Below the pieces are notes generated by a model. It searched no databases. It was not told the origin of the DNA and worked only from the letters and a program-made list of their open reading frames with translations. From Streptomyces sp. CC208A (lineage in GTDB: Bacteria; Actinomycetota; Actinomycetes; Streptomycetales; Streptomycetaceae), in NCBI RefSeq assembly GCF_030010625.1, contig NZ_JASCXN010000047.1:1-44061 (forward strand): DNA of 44,061 nucleotides, written 5' to 3'. The position numbers were made by a program, and so were the translations under genes. Positions 32,264 through 40,569 of this stretch are shown here, piece after piece; the stretch's first letter is position 1; each line of letters opens with the position of its first letter.

Positions 32264-33106
32264 GTGCCGCTGCACGTCAAGGAGTTCTTCGACGAACTCG
32301 CTCTCCCCTTCACCTCCGGCACCGTCGTCGGGGATACCTACTACGCCACCCCGGCGGGGGACTCGCCGCTGCGGCTGCGGATCGAGTTCGCCCGGACGAT
32401 CAGGGCAGGGGAGTACGGCGGCCTCCGCCTCACCCTTACCCACGCCGAGCGCGGCGCCCTGGAAACGCAGCATCTCTCCTTCGCCGATCACGGCACCTTC
32501 ACCCAGCGTGACACCGCCCGCGATAAACATCCCGGCTCCGACGGCTACGGCGTCATCCGTGACTGGCACAAGGACGGCCGGCCCTGGGCAGGTGCGGAAC
32601 TCTCCGGCCTGCGCCAGGCGGTCGAAGCCCTCGCGCGGATCTGGTGCCCTGCTCTGCTCACCCCGCGTACGCAGGCGGAACCCGCGCTCTGGGCGGTCCG
32701 CTGGCATGAGGAGTTCTGGGCGAGCGACCCGGCAACGCTCGTCCGGATCCATGAGGCGACGCAGGCCGTGCTCGACCTCGCTGAGGCCAGCACTTACGAC
32801 GGCATGACCGTCTCCGAGTCCCTCCACAACGCCCGCTTCTACGTCATGGATATCCTCGGGCTGCCCCTCGACCAGGGGATGCTCGCCGAAGCCGCCGCCG
32901 TCACCCAGCTGACCGGACGCCGACTCGGCCCCGACACCGCCCCAGCCCTCGACCGGATCTCCGGCATGCCGCTGGACGAACAGCGCTCCCTCGTCCAAGC
33001 AGCCGCCTGGCGGCACGGCGGCACCATTCCCGCAGCCCGACGTCCGAGCCCGTCCCCGGCCCTCCCGGCGGCTGCATCCGTCCGGTCCACCGCCCGCGCC
33101 CACTGA
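32264..33106 (+). CDS. Hypothetical protein
   Basis: A 280-aa protein from GTG 32264 (TGGAG 6 nt upstream). The first half is rich in strands (SGTVVGDTYYATPAG, LRLRIEFARTIRAGEYGG, LRLTLTHAERGALET), the second helical (HEATQAVLDLAEASTYDGM). RISGMPLDEQRSLVQAAAWR near the end parallels SIGDMPAGMQQQILRTAARR in the upstream protein. Possibly one operon with it. Function unknown. Confidence 0.75.
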   Translation: MPLHVKEFFDELALPFTSGTVVGDTYYATPAGDSPLRLRIEFARTIRAGEYGGLRLTLTHAERGALETQHLSFADHGTFTQRDTARDKHPGSDGYGVIRDWHKDGRPWAGAELSGLRQAVEALARIWCPALLTPRTQAEPALWAVRWHEEFWASDPATLVRIHEATQAVLDLAEASTYDGMTVSESLHNARFYVMDILGLPLDQGMLAEAAAVTQLTGRRLGPDTAPALDRISGMPLDEQRSLVQAAAWRHGGTIPAARRPSPSPALPAAASVRSTARAH

Positions 33107-33163
33107 CTTCCGCCCACGCGGCGGCTTCAACACCACACCATCAACCAGGAGAACCCCTTCTTC

Positions 33164-34201
33164 ATGCGCGCTTCCCGCCGTACCGCGGCCACGATCGCCG
33201 CGACCACCCTGGCCACCGGCTCCCTGATCTGGACCCCGACCGCCTTCGCCTCGGCCCCTGACATCCCGCCCGGTGCCGTCGAGATCACCAAGAAGGACCC
33301 GGACGGCGTCCTGCTCGCCGGAGCAGCGTTCGCGCTCCTCGACACCCTCAACGGCACGAAGGCCCTGACCGGCAAGACGAACGCCGACGGCATCCTGCGC
33401 TTCGAGAACGTCCACCCCGGCACCTACCGTCTCAAGGAGACCGATTCCGGCAGCCCCCTCCACGAGGTGGCTCCCGACCAGGACGTCATCGTCACCCCTG
33501 AGCACACCGCGAAGCTCACGATCATCGACACCTTCAAGCCCGCCGAGCTGCTGGTGAAGAAGACGGACAAGAAGACCGGCAAGCCCCTGGCCGGCGCCGT
33601 CATCAACATCACCCCCACCACTGGTACGGGCAAGGTGATCACGCTGACCACCGGCACGGACGGCACCGCCACCACCAAGCTCCCCGTCTCTTCCCGCAAC
33701 GGCACCGCCTACACCGGCATCGAGACCAAGGCCCCCGCCGGCTACGAGCTCGACACCACCCCGGTCAAGATCACCGCGAAGCCTGCCGCGAAGACCACCG
33801 CCACCTTTACCAACACCAAGAAGGACACCACCCCGCCTCCCACGACCCCGCCGACCACGCCGCCGACGACGCCTCCGGTCACGCCGACGACCCCGCCGCC
33901 GACCACGCCTCCGGTCACGCCTCCGGTCACCCCGAGCATTCCGCCCACCACTCCTGCGACGACTCCGCCGAGCACCCAGAACCCGCCGGCCCCGAGCCAG
34001 TCCACCTCCACCGCACCGGCACCCCCGACGGACACGCCGAGCACCCCGCCCACCAAGGGCTCGCTCGCGCAGACCGGGGCGGACTCCAACACCTGGCTCC
34101 TCGCGGCCGGCGGCCTGCTGATCGTGGCCGGCGGCGGGGCGCTGATCGCGGCACGACGGAAGAAGGCGGAGGACGAGGCGGAGAGCACGACCGCCAGCTG
34201 A
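33164..34201 (+). CDS. Sortase-anchored surface protein with Cna_B-type domains
   Basis: A 345-aa protein. A signal peptide spans residues 1-30 (RRTAATIAATTLATGSLIW...AFASA). Two SpaA/Cna_B-like domains follow: VEITKKDPDGVLLAGAAFAL...FENVHPGTYRLKET and LLVKKTDKKTGKPLAGAVIN...TYTGIETKAPAGYEL. These contain the Lys and Glu positions that form isopeptide bonds in pilins. A Thr/Pro-rich wall-spanning stretch (about 222-300) leads to a sorting signal LAQTG at 301-305, a membrane segment and RRKK. AGGAG lies 12 nt before ATG 33164. Sortase would link it to peptidoglycan; a role in mating contact is possible. Confidence 0.85.
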   Translation: MRASRRTAATIAATTLATGSLIWTPTAFASAPDIPPGAVEITKKDPDGVLLAGAAFALLDTLNGTKALTGKTNADGILRFENVHPGTYRLKETDSGSPLHEVAPDQDVIVTPEHTAKLTIIDTFKPAELLVKKTDKKTGKPLAGAVINITPTTGTGKVITLTTGTDGTATTKLPVSSRNGTAYTGIETKAPAGYELDTTPVKITAKPAAKTTATFTNTKKDTTPPPTTPPTTPPTTPPVTPTTPPPTTPPVTPPVTPSIPPTTPATTPPSTQNPPAPSQSTSTAPAPPTDTPSTPPTKGSLAQTGADSNTWLLAAGGLLIVAGGGALIAARRKKAEDEAESTTAS

Positions 34202-34277
34202 CCCGAGGGGACGGCCAGACGCTGAGGCACGAGACCCGGTACCGGTAGGTCTCCCATCAGCCCACCCTCAACCCAGC

Positions 34278-34320
34278 CCGAAGGCCCCGGGAACCACCCC
34301 ATGGTTCCCGGGGCCTTCGG
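34278..34320 (+). terminator. Strong hairpin terminator after the surface protein gene
   Basis: A perfect 18-bp GC-rich stem (34278-34295 with 34303-34320) around the loop ACCCCAT, 77 bp after the stop. There is no T run, which is common for terminators in Streptomyces. Confidence 0.85.
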
Positions 34321-34360
34321 CACGTCTGCGGAGGCCGTCCCGATCAGCTCCGCTACAGCG

Positions 34361-34453
34361 TCAGACGCGCATGACGGCCACCGAGGCGAGCGCGCCGACC
34401 ACCCACGCGAGGAGCAGACCCTGCTCCCTGCTGAGGCCGTTCGCGTCGGCCCA
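34361..34453 (-). pseudogene. C-terminal remnant of a small membrane protein cut by IS481
   Basis: The minus-strand frame reads GLSREQGLLLAWVVGALASV then AVMRV and TGA (34361-34363), a typical membrane-segment ending. It runs straight into the IS left end at 34454, with no matching upstream part visible right of the IS. It is short, so this is tentative. Confidence 0.3.
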
Positions 34454-34488
34454 CTGACGGTGTGCAGTCCCACGAGTTGTTGGACAGA
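34454..34488 (+). repeat. IS481 left terminal inverted repeat
   Basis: Starts ACTGACGGTGTG and ends TTGGACAG; 30 of 35 positions match the right repeat. Confidence 0.78.
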
Positions 34489-34553
34489 TCCGTCACGGTT
34501 GATGCTTGACGGTCCCGGCACATCCTGGACGGCTGCTGCTCGTTGAATCCGGT

Positions 34554-36380
34554 GTGGCTGACGAGCGCGAGCAAGACCCGGTGGACGACCGGCGCTGGAT
34601 GGCAGAGCACCGGTACCGCGCGGTGCTCCAGGTGCTCGACGGGGCACCGGTCGCGCAGGTGGCCCGCCAGGCCGGCGCCTCGCGTCAGTCCGTGTACTCC
34701 TGGGTGGACCGGTATCACGCCGGAGGGCTGGACGCTCTGGTGGACAAGTCCCGACGACCCCATACCTCACCGCACCAGGTGGCCGCCGAGGTCGAGGCCC
34801 TGGTCTGCGAACTGCGCCGCTCGTATCCACGGTGGGGTGCCCGTCGCATCGCCCACGAGCTCGGCCAGCGCGGACTGGTGCCGGCGCCCGGCCGCTCGAC
34901 CGTTCACCGGATCCTGACCCGGCATGGGCTGGTCAACCAGCAGGAGCAGAACCACCGCCGCGTCTATCGGCGCTGGCAGCGGGACGCTCCGATGCAGTTG
35001 TGGCAGCTCGACCTCATGGGCGGGGTGTTCCTGGCCAGCGGCCGGGAGTGCAAGCTCGTCACCGGAATCGACGACCACTCCAGGTTCATCGTGATCGCCA
35101 AGGTGGTCGCCGAGCCGTCCGGACGGGCCGTCTGCACCGCCTTCGCCGAGGCCATGACCGCATACGGGGTGCCCTCGGAAGTCCTGACCGACAACGGAAA
35201 GCAGTTCACCGGCCGCTTCACCAAACCGGCGCCGGCGGAGGTGCTGTTCGAACGCGTCTGCAGGGAGAACGGCATCACCGCCCGGCTGACCAAACCCCGC
35301 TCGCCGACCACGACCGGGAAAATCGAACGATTCCACAAGACACTTCGGCGCGAGCTGCTCGACCATGTCGGCCAGTTCGCCGACCAGGGCACCGCCCAGG
35401 CCGCGATCGACGCCTGGGTCCACGCCTACAACCACACCCGTCCCCACCAGTCGCTGGCCATGGCCACCCCGGCCAGCGTCTTCCGCCCGACACCGGTGGA
35501 GAAGCCGCAGCAGGAGCACCAGGTCTGCCTGCCCGTCCCGGACCAGCCGGCGACGACGGTGGTCGACGAGCTCATGGCGCCGCGGCTGCCCGCACTACTG
35601 CCCTCGCCGCGGCTCCCGGTCGATGAGTCGCAGATCAGGGCCGTTGAGTTCGAGGCCCTCATGTCGCCGATCGGACGGCTGTGCCTGCCCGGCGGCCAGC
35701 AGATGAAGTTCCCCGCCGCCCTCGGCGGACGAACGGTGACCCTCTGGGCCGACAACCGCAGCATTCACGTCTTCCTCGACGGCGAACTCCTGCGGACCCG
35801 CCCTTCCCAGTTCACCCCGACAGACTTGAAGGCCCTCGTGAAACGCGGCGGGCGGATCGCCGGACCCGAACCCGCTGCCTCCGCTCTGGCAACCGGTGCG
35901 ACAGCACCGCCCCTCGCAGTGGTCGAGGTCGACCGGATCGTCGGCCGGGACGGTGACGTCGGCCTCAGCGGCGAAAGGGTCAAGCTCGCCTCCCACCTCG
36001 CCGGCCAGCAGGTCACCCTTCGTCTCGACGGCCAGCTGATGCACGTCATCGCCGACGGCAAAGTCGTCAAGACCCTGCCCGCACCAGTCCCCGTCGAGCG
36101 ACGGGCCCAGATCAGCGGCGCTCGAGCTCCTCGCACCGCCGTCATCCCACCTTCAGCTCAGGCTCTGCGAGCCCACCGGCGAGTACCTGTCGACGGCGTG
36201 GTGATGGTGGCCGGCCAACGGCTGCGGGTCGGTCGCAGCCACGCTGGGAAGACCGTGGTCATCCTGATCGAGGACACCGTCTTCCGCGTCCTCGACGGTG
36301 ACGTCGAGCTGACGACACACGCCCGGACCAGCGACAAGCCGGTCACCCAGTTCAGGGCCACCGCTCGCACCCGGGACTGA
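34554..36380 (+). CDS. IS481-family transposase with long C-terminal repeat region
   Basis: A 608-aa protein. A helix-turn-helix (VAQVARQAGASRQSVYSWVD) is followed by a second (PRWGARRIAHELGQRGLVP). The DDE core has Asp in WQLDLMGG, Asp in LTDNGKQF and Glu in GKIERFHKTLRRELL. After the core, about 230 residues hold three related beta-type units: LCLPGGQQMKFPAALGGRTV, VGLSGERVKLASHLAGQQVT and VMVAGQRLRVGRSHAGKTVV. The family often carries one such unit. GTG 34554 is chosen because the homologous part begins there; TTG 34506 is an alternative. Confidence 0.85.
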   Translation: MADEREQDPVDDRRWMAEHRYRAVLQVLDGAPVAQVARQAGASRQSVYSWVDRYHAGGLDALVDKSRRPHTSPHQVAAEVEALVCELRRSYPRWGARRIAHELGQRGLVPAPGRSTVHRILTRHGLVNQQEQNHRRVYRRWQRDAPMQLWQLDLMGGVFLASGRECKLVTGIDDHSRFIVIAKVVAEPSGRAVCTAFAEAMTAYGVPSEVLTDNGKQFTGRFTKPAPAEVLFERVCRENGITARLTKPRSPTTTGKIERFHKTLRRELLDHVGQFADQGTAQAAIDAWVHAYNHTRPHQSLAMATPASVFRPTPVEKPQQEHQVCLPVPDQPATTVVDELMAPRLPALLPSPRLPVDESQIRAVEFEALMSPIGRLCLPGGQQMKFPAALGGRTVTLWADNRSIHVFLDGELLRTRPSQFTPTDLKALVKRGGRIAGPEPAASALATGATAPPLAVVEVDRIVGRDGDVGLSGERVKLASHLAGQQVTLRLDGQLMHVIADGKVVKTLPAPVPVERRAQISGARAPRTAVIPPSAQALRAHRRVPVDGVVMVAGQRLRVGRSHAGKTVVILIEDTVFRVLDGDVELTTHARTSDKPVTQFRATARTRD

Positions 36381-36432
36381 CCGCCGATTGTCCAACATCT
36401 CCTGATGACGTCCAGTATCTCCTGGAACCAGA

Positions 36433-36467
36433 CTGTCCAAGATCTCGCGGGACCTCACACCGTCAGT
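36433..36467 (-). repeat. IS481 right terminal inverted repeat
   Basis: On the minus strand starts ACTGACGGTGTG and ends TTGGACAG, pairing with 34454-34488. Confidence 0.78.
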
Positions 36468-36516
36468 CCAGGCTGTCGAGATCGGGCAGGGCCCGCTTCC
36501 GATCTCCCTGGCCGCG

Positions 36517-37569
36517 ATGGTCAACGTCAACGCCCTTGCCTGCGATCTTCGCAAGACGGTCGACCAGCGTGTGCGCGATCACGAGATCCGTCTGCTGCTC
36601 AGCTACATCCTCGGCGATGCGGGCAAGGGACCGCTCGGAGTCGAGTGCACCGCTCTCGACTCCAGTGCCCTCCACATCAAGCGCTTCGTCAGCGAGTGCA
36701 CCGGGCTCGGCGTGATGAGCGCAGCCAGCCAGGCCCTGTTTGACTGGAAGCCCGGGACCAGCGGCCTGAGCAGCTTTGACGTGCTGCCGGGAAAGCTCCG
36801 CGGCGTCTACGCGAAGACCGGTGTGCGGCCGGACCTCCTGTACGACCTGGCCGCGGGGCCGGTCGCCGGAGCGGCACGGGGGCGGCGACGGGACGGCCCG
36901 CAGATGTTCCCGCCGGGTAAGGGCACCACGGACCAGAGGGACCGTTTGGAGAAGCTTGCTCGATGGTCCGTCGCCCACGGCGATCACTCCTACTTCATGA
37001 GCTGGGTCTGGCTCGGCGCGGGTGGCGTCTACGTCGACATCTTCCTGCCCGATGGCTCGGCCGCGCTGACGGGCCTCAAAACCGGATGGATCGACGTACC
37101 GGGAGACGACGCGAAGCCCTGGCAGTTCCTCGTCCCCCGGCCCGATCGCCGCAGCGCGGAAAGCCCGGAGCCCGACGGGGACCTCGTGGTCGACCTTCCG
37201 CTCCCAGCGTTCAGCGGTGAGGGCGCTGCCACCAGGGCGATCAACCGGGTGGGGCCGGCGGCCGAGGAGGCGATGGACCGGGCCTTCAGCCGCGAGGAGG
37301 ACACCCTTGGCATGCTCGCCGGCGTACCCGTCCGAGGACGATGGATCCGCGGTGACCTCCTGGGCGAGGCCCGGCACGAGGTACTGCTCGGAGTCCTGGG
37401 CGAGCGCGTAGAACTGGACCGTCGTGCCCAGCTCGAGCGACTGGCCAGTCCGACGGGAGACCGGCTCGACACGTACCTCGACGGTCGGCTGCTTACAGCC
37501 GTACGACCGATCGACGGTCCCCGGCCGGAATGGGAACGGATCAGCGCAGAGCTGTTGGAACTGTCCTAA
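36517..37569 (+). CDS. Hypothetical protein, probably 5'-truncated by IS481
   Basis: 350 aa from ATG 36517, without a ribosome binding site. Upstream the same frame reads QAVEIGQGPLPISLAA with coding-type third positions as far as the IS end at 36467, so the real start was probably lost. Visible parts include LRKTVDQRVRDHEIRLLLSY, SWVWLGAGGVYVDIFLPDG, a charged middle and a helical end (ELDRRAQLERLASPTG). No known domain is recognised. Confidence 0.65.
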   Translation: MVNVNALACDLRKTVDQRVRDHEIRLLLSYILGDAGKGPLGVECTALDSSALHIKRFVSECTGLGVMSAASQALFDWKPGTSGLSSFDVLPGKLRGVYAKTGVRPDLLYDLAAGPVAGAARGRRRDGPQMFPPGKGTTDQRDRLEKLARWSVAHGDHSYFMSWVWLGAGGVYVDIFLPDGSAALTGLKTGWIDVPGDDAKPWQFLVPRPDRRSAESPEPDGDLVVDLPLPAFSGEGAATRAINRVGPAAEEAMDRAFSREEDTLGMLAGVPVRGRWIRGDLLGEARHEVLLGVLGERVELDRRAQLERLASPTGDRLDTYLDGRLLTAVRPIDGPRPEWERISAELLELS

Positions 37570-37733
37570 GTGGACGTTAAGTCCGATCTTCCTCTGAGAG
37601 CCCACATCAGAGTGGAACTCTCCAGTTCGCCGGAGGCAGACAGGAAGAAACGCGGAAGGACTGGTGGACAGGCGGCAAGGGATGTCACCGTGGACCCCTT
37701 CCCGAAAGCACCAGGTCAGAGAGGTGATTGCCC

Positions 37734-38120
37734 ATGACCGTCGATGCTGCGAGACCAGGCTTCTCCACCACCGTCGCAGACCTGCGGCTGCGGACATGGC
37801 TGCTTGGTCGGGGACAGCCGATGGACGTCATCAACCTGTTCACCGACGCCGACTTCAAGGTCGTCATCGACGACCGGGCCGACGTACACATCAACTCGCG
37901 GGATGGTCGGTTCTACCTCGGCTGGTTCGCCGACGGTCGGCCCGGCACCGACGCAGAGGGCTGGAAACTCGCGGTCACCGGTACCGCAGATGTGCCCGGC
38001 TACTGCGTCTCCTTCCACAGGGAGACCCCTGCGGCCGTCGTCGTCGCGGCCGTCAGCAGCGTGCTGACCACGTCCGCGCCCGCCTCCCGCCCGCATCCCG
38101 GATCCCCCTTCCCCACCTGA
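37734..38120 (+). CDS. DUF317-like single-repeat protein
   Basis: A 128-aa protein from ATG 37734 (GAGAGG 9 nt upstream; TTG 37728 also in frame). The core DVHINSRDGRFYLGWFADGR...GWKLAVTGTADVPGY...TPAAVVVAAVSSVL matches the first half of DUF317 repeats (compare RIRIGWYGDDFELWKITA in the 30710 protein). Pro-rich tail. Starts a run with the next two genes. Function unknown. Confidence 0.75.
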   Translation: MTVDAARPGFSTTVADLRLRTWLLGRGQPMDVINLFTDADFKVVIDDRADVHINSRDGRFYLGWFADGRPGTDAEGWKLAVTGTADVPGYCVSFHRETPAAVVVAAVSSVLTTSAPASRPHPGSPFPT

Positions 38121-38132
38121 CAGGAGCTGCTG

Positions 38133-38441
38133 TTGTCCTCCACTCTCACCGCCCGCGACCTCATCGACCGGCTGTCCGCAGTCGACCCCGACACCCCCGT
38201 ACGCCTTGCCGTCAACCCGTTCTTTCCGCTGGAGCACACCATCGCTGGTGTCCTTGCCACGACCGACGCGCTCGGCAACGCCGTGCTCTACGTCGTGGAG
38301 AGCGGCCAGCAGCTCGGTCCTGTCCCGCCGGCCGTGACCGTCGGCGCGGGCTGGCATGAGCCGACCGAGGCCCCGCGCCGCCGACGTTCCGCCGTTGCGG
38401 GGAAGCAGCAGCACACCGATCTCACCTGGAGGCGCCCCTGA
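38133..38441 (+). CDS. Small hypothetical protein
   Basis: A 102-aa protein from TTG 38133 with CAGGAG 6 nt upstream. TARDLIDRLSAVDPDTPVRL followed by strand-rich sequence (AGVLATTDALGNAVLYVVES) is a pattern common in short actinomycete phage and plasmid proteins. The C-terminus is basic. Its stop overlaps the CTG proposed as start of the next gene. Confidence 0.75.
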   Translation: MSSTLTARDLIDRLSAVDPDTPVRLAVNPFFPLEHTIAGVLATTDALGNAVLYVVESGQQLGPVPPAVTVGAGWHEPTEAPRRRRSAVAGKQQHTDLTWRRP

Positions 38442-39160
38442 ACCCGCACCATCCCCTCTACCCTCCCCGCCCCGCGTACTGGGTGCACCCGCGCCACCTG
38501 GCCGGCGACGACGACGAACTCGCTGACCGCGTCTCCCTCGTGCTTGCGGAGGTCGGCTGGACGAGCTGGACGACGGCACGCAGCACACTGCTGCACCTCA
38601 GCCCCCGGGGCCTCGCCGGCGCCGAGTGGGTCCGCGGCTCCCACGACTTCCTCCTCGGGGAACTCCCGGTCGCCTGGCACATCTCCGCCCGCACCCATCC
38701 GGGCAGCGCCGTGATGGAGTGGAACGCCTACTTCACCACCGGCACGCCACCCGAGGCGATCGGCGACTTCCTCCTCGCCGTCGAGGCGCGCACTGACCCG
38801 GCCGTCAACTACGGCGGACGCGATGCCGTCCTCGACGCCCTGTGCGCGCTCGGGTGGGCCCGTGACATCGACACCCCCGGCAGCCGTGTGTGGGACCCGG
38901 GCATGTCCGCTGGCTTCGCCTGGGGGGAACTGCCCGAGCGGGTCCGCGACGGCGACCCGCGCCCGGGCCTGTGCGGTTGGCAGGCGTGGGCCGAGCCGGT
39001 GATCGGCGAGCCCTGCCAGTGGACCGCGGCCTTCAGCGCCAGCGTCCCCCACGACCTCGTCGCCGCCTTCGCAGCTTCCCTCGCCTCGCCCGTCCCGGTC
39101 CTGCGCCGCAACCCGCCAGAGAACGCCGACGGCCGCCTCGTCGTCACGCCGGCACTATGA
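38438..39160 (+). CDS. DUF317 protein, probable CTG start
   Basis: A 240-aa protein with two DUF317 halves: YWVHPRHLAGDDDELADRVS...GWTSWTTARSTLLHLSPRGL...WHISARTHPGSAVMEWNAYF, and a second from AVLDALCALGWARD to WTAAFSASVPHDLVAAFAAS. CTG 38438, with GGAGG 5 nt upstream and overlapping the previous stop (CTGA), restores the normal family N-terminus (NPHHPLYPPRPAYWVHPRHL). The first standard start, GTG 38483, falls inside the YWVHPRHLAG motif. Confidence 0.78.
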   Translation: MNPHHPLYPPRPAYWVHPRHLAGDDDELADRVSLVLAEVGWTSWTTARSTLLHLSPRGLAGAEWVRGSHDFLLGELPVAWHISARTHPGSAVMEWNAYFTTGTPPEAIGDFLLAVEARTDPAVNYGGRDAVLDALCALGWARDIDTPGSRVWDPGMSAGFAWGELPERVRDGDPRPGLCGWQAWAEPVIGEPCQWTAAFSASVPHDLVAAFAASLASPVPVLRRNPPENADGRLVVTPAL

Positions 39161-39200
39161 CGATCAGCCGGCGCGGCGCGGTTGTCCCGTTGTTCTCAGA

Positions 39201-39548
39201 TCAGGAGCGGCGCCGGATGCGGTCTAGGTCTGCGTCGAGAACGACCAGGTCGGGGTGGTCTCGAAGCTGCTGTTCACGTGCCCAATCGTCGAGGTCGGCT
39301 TTGTGCGCAGCCCGCACGGTGTCGAAGTCGACGTCGGCGAGGACGGCGAGGAGGCCCGTTTCGGTGTCGTCGAGACCGTTGTACCGGTTGGCGGGTGCGT
39401 AGGTGTGAGCAGCGTCGGCCGCGTGCTCACATCTGGCTGCGGTGAGCTTTTCGTACAGCCAGCGCCGGAACGGCGTGTCCTGGTTTTCCCAGGAGGGGTC
39501 CCAGTTGTCGTTCTCGGGATCGTTGGGGCCGGGGCCGATGATGGGCAT
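39201..39548 (-). CDS. Hypothetical protein
   Basis: A 115-aa protein from ATG 39548 (GGAAAGAGA 6 nt upstream). It reads PIIGPGPNDPENDNWDPSWE, then FRRWLYEKLTAARCEHAADA, LAVLADVDFDTVRAAHKADL and LDADLDRIRRRS. It is Asp-rich and helical. No known domain. It converges with the DUF317 gene, with 40 bp between the stops. Confidence 0.72.
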   Translation of the reverse strand: MPIIGPGPNDPENDNWDPSWENQDTPFRRWLYEKLTAARCEHAADAAHTYAPANRYNGLDDTETGLLAVLADVDFDTVRAAHKADLDDWAREQQLRDHPDLVVLDADLDRIRRRS

Positions 39549-39737
39549 GGACGATCTCTTTCCAATGCTCGGCCGGGGCATGCGGGGTCTGCTTGGTCCG
39601 GGCATCTCTTGCGTCCGAAGCCGGTCGCCATGAGCGCAAAATCCCGCACGTCGTAGTACGTCGGCAGGGGACGTCGGGGCGCGGACTGCTCCTGCGGCGG
39701 GACGCGCCTCCGTACCGGTCGCGGGTGGCGAATGAGG

Positions 39738-39768
39738 GCGGCCCCTGGCTCCGAGAGCCAGGGGCCGC
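39738..39768. terminator. Perfect hairpin terminator
   Basis: A 14-bp stem GCGGCCCCTGGCTC with loop CGA, followed by TTTCC on the plus strand. It lies 23 bp past the stop of the minus-strand lipoprotein gene, so it most likely ends that transcript. Confidence 0.82.
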
Positions 39769-39791
39769 TTTCCTATGTCCGGGAGCCGGTG

Positions 39792-40481
39792 TCAGCCGCG
39801 GGCTTTGTCGACCGCGCGGGTCAGGTGCGTGTCGACGAGGGCCGGCGAGCCGGAGACGACGACGAGCACGGAACCGGCGCGGACGGCGGTCTGCTTCATC
39901 ACGGTGTCGCGTCCGCCGGCGGTGAAGGTGAGCAGCTGGCTCCATGCCTCGTCGCCCAGGGCGGGCGCCGGCAGCTTCTGCGTGGCGACGGCGATGGGGG
40001 CGTCGCCCACGACGACCTGATAGATCGGGCAGCTGGTCATGGCCTTGAAGACGGTCTTCGTGCCGGGGCCGAGCTTGTCCTCGGTGTCGCTGTACAGCTC
40101 CTCTGCCACCTCCGAGTCCGTACCGCGGGTGTAGGCGAAGGTGGCCTTGGCGCTGTTGGGGAAGTCCAGGTTCCCGCCGGCCGCTGCGTCGCCGCCGAGG
40201 TTCTCCAGGGCGGGGCAGCCGATCACGGTGACGTCGTCCCGGCTGCTGTCGGTCTCGGGCTTGCGGGTGTAGCCCTGGCCGAGGTCGGTCTCGTCCAGCA
40301 GGCGCCCGGCCAGGGCCGCCGAGGTGAGCGGCACGGAGGGCTTCGCGACCGGGGCCGGCTTCCCCGGGGCGGTGGGCGAGGAGCCGGGGTCTCCTGCGGC
40401 GGTGTTGCTGCCGGCGCAGCTGGAGAGGGTGAGCGTGGCGAGGAGGGCGGCGGACAGCGTGGTGGAGGCGCGACGGCGCAC
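39792..40481 (-). CDS. Secreted lipoprotein
   Basis: A 229-aa protein from GTG 40481 (GAAGGGA 5 nt upstream). The signal peptide ends in the lipobox LTLSSC, so Cys22 would carry the lipid. After a Pro/Ser linker the domain starts LLDETDLGQGYTRKPETD and has two further Cys (VIGCPALEN, MTSCPIYQV) likely to pair. The fold resembles the small sensor-like extracellular domains of actinomycete lipoproteins and PknH-type kinases; a resemblance, not proof. Monocistronic, with a terminator downstream. Confidence 0.8.
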   Translation of the reverse strand: MRRRASTTLSAALLATLTLSSCAGSNTAAGDPGSSPTAPGKPAPVAKPSVPLTSAALAGRLLDETDLGQGYTRKPETDSSRDDVTVIGCPALENLGGDAAAGGNLDFPNSAKATFAYTRGTDSEVAEELYSDTEDKLGPGTKTVFKAMTSCPIYQVVVGDAPIAVATQKLPAPALGDEAWSQLLTFTAGGRDTVMKQTAVRAGSVLVVVSGSPALVDTHLTRAVDKARG

Positions 40482-40569
40482 GGGGATCCCTTCGAGGGTC
40501 GGGAGGGCTGACTGGGCCGGACCCGGGACGGGTTCTCCTCCGGCGATACAGGTAGAGGCAGGGGGTGGG

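Larger units (their letters stand above)
34454..36467 (+). mobile_element. IS481-family insertion sequence
   Basis: The 35-bp terminal inverted repeats begin ACTGACGGTGTG (34454-34488 and 36433-36467), match at 30 positions and enclose one transposase gene. Total about 2.0 kb. I see no clear target duplication next to the repeats. The right end has extra copies of a short motif (GTCCARnATCTC at 36390, 36410 and 36435) that may be transposase-binding sites. It interrupts the start of the 36517 gene and perhaps a small minus-strand gene on the left. Confidence 0.8.

Noticed and set aside
33829..34030. Repetitive CCGACCACG-like tract as a CRISPR or satellite
   Set aside because: It encodes the Thr/Pro-rich wall-spanning stalk of the surface protein; there are no spacers of fixed size.
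36463..37797. 444-codon minus-strand frame opposite the 36517 gene
   Set aside because: Residue composition is poor and its end lies within the IS repeat; the plus frame has better protein character.
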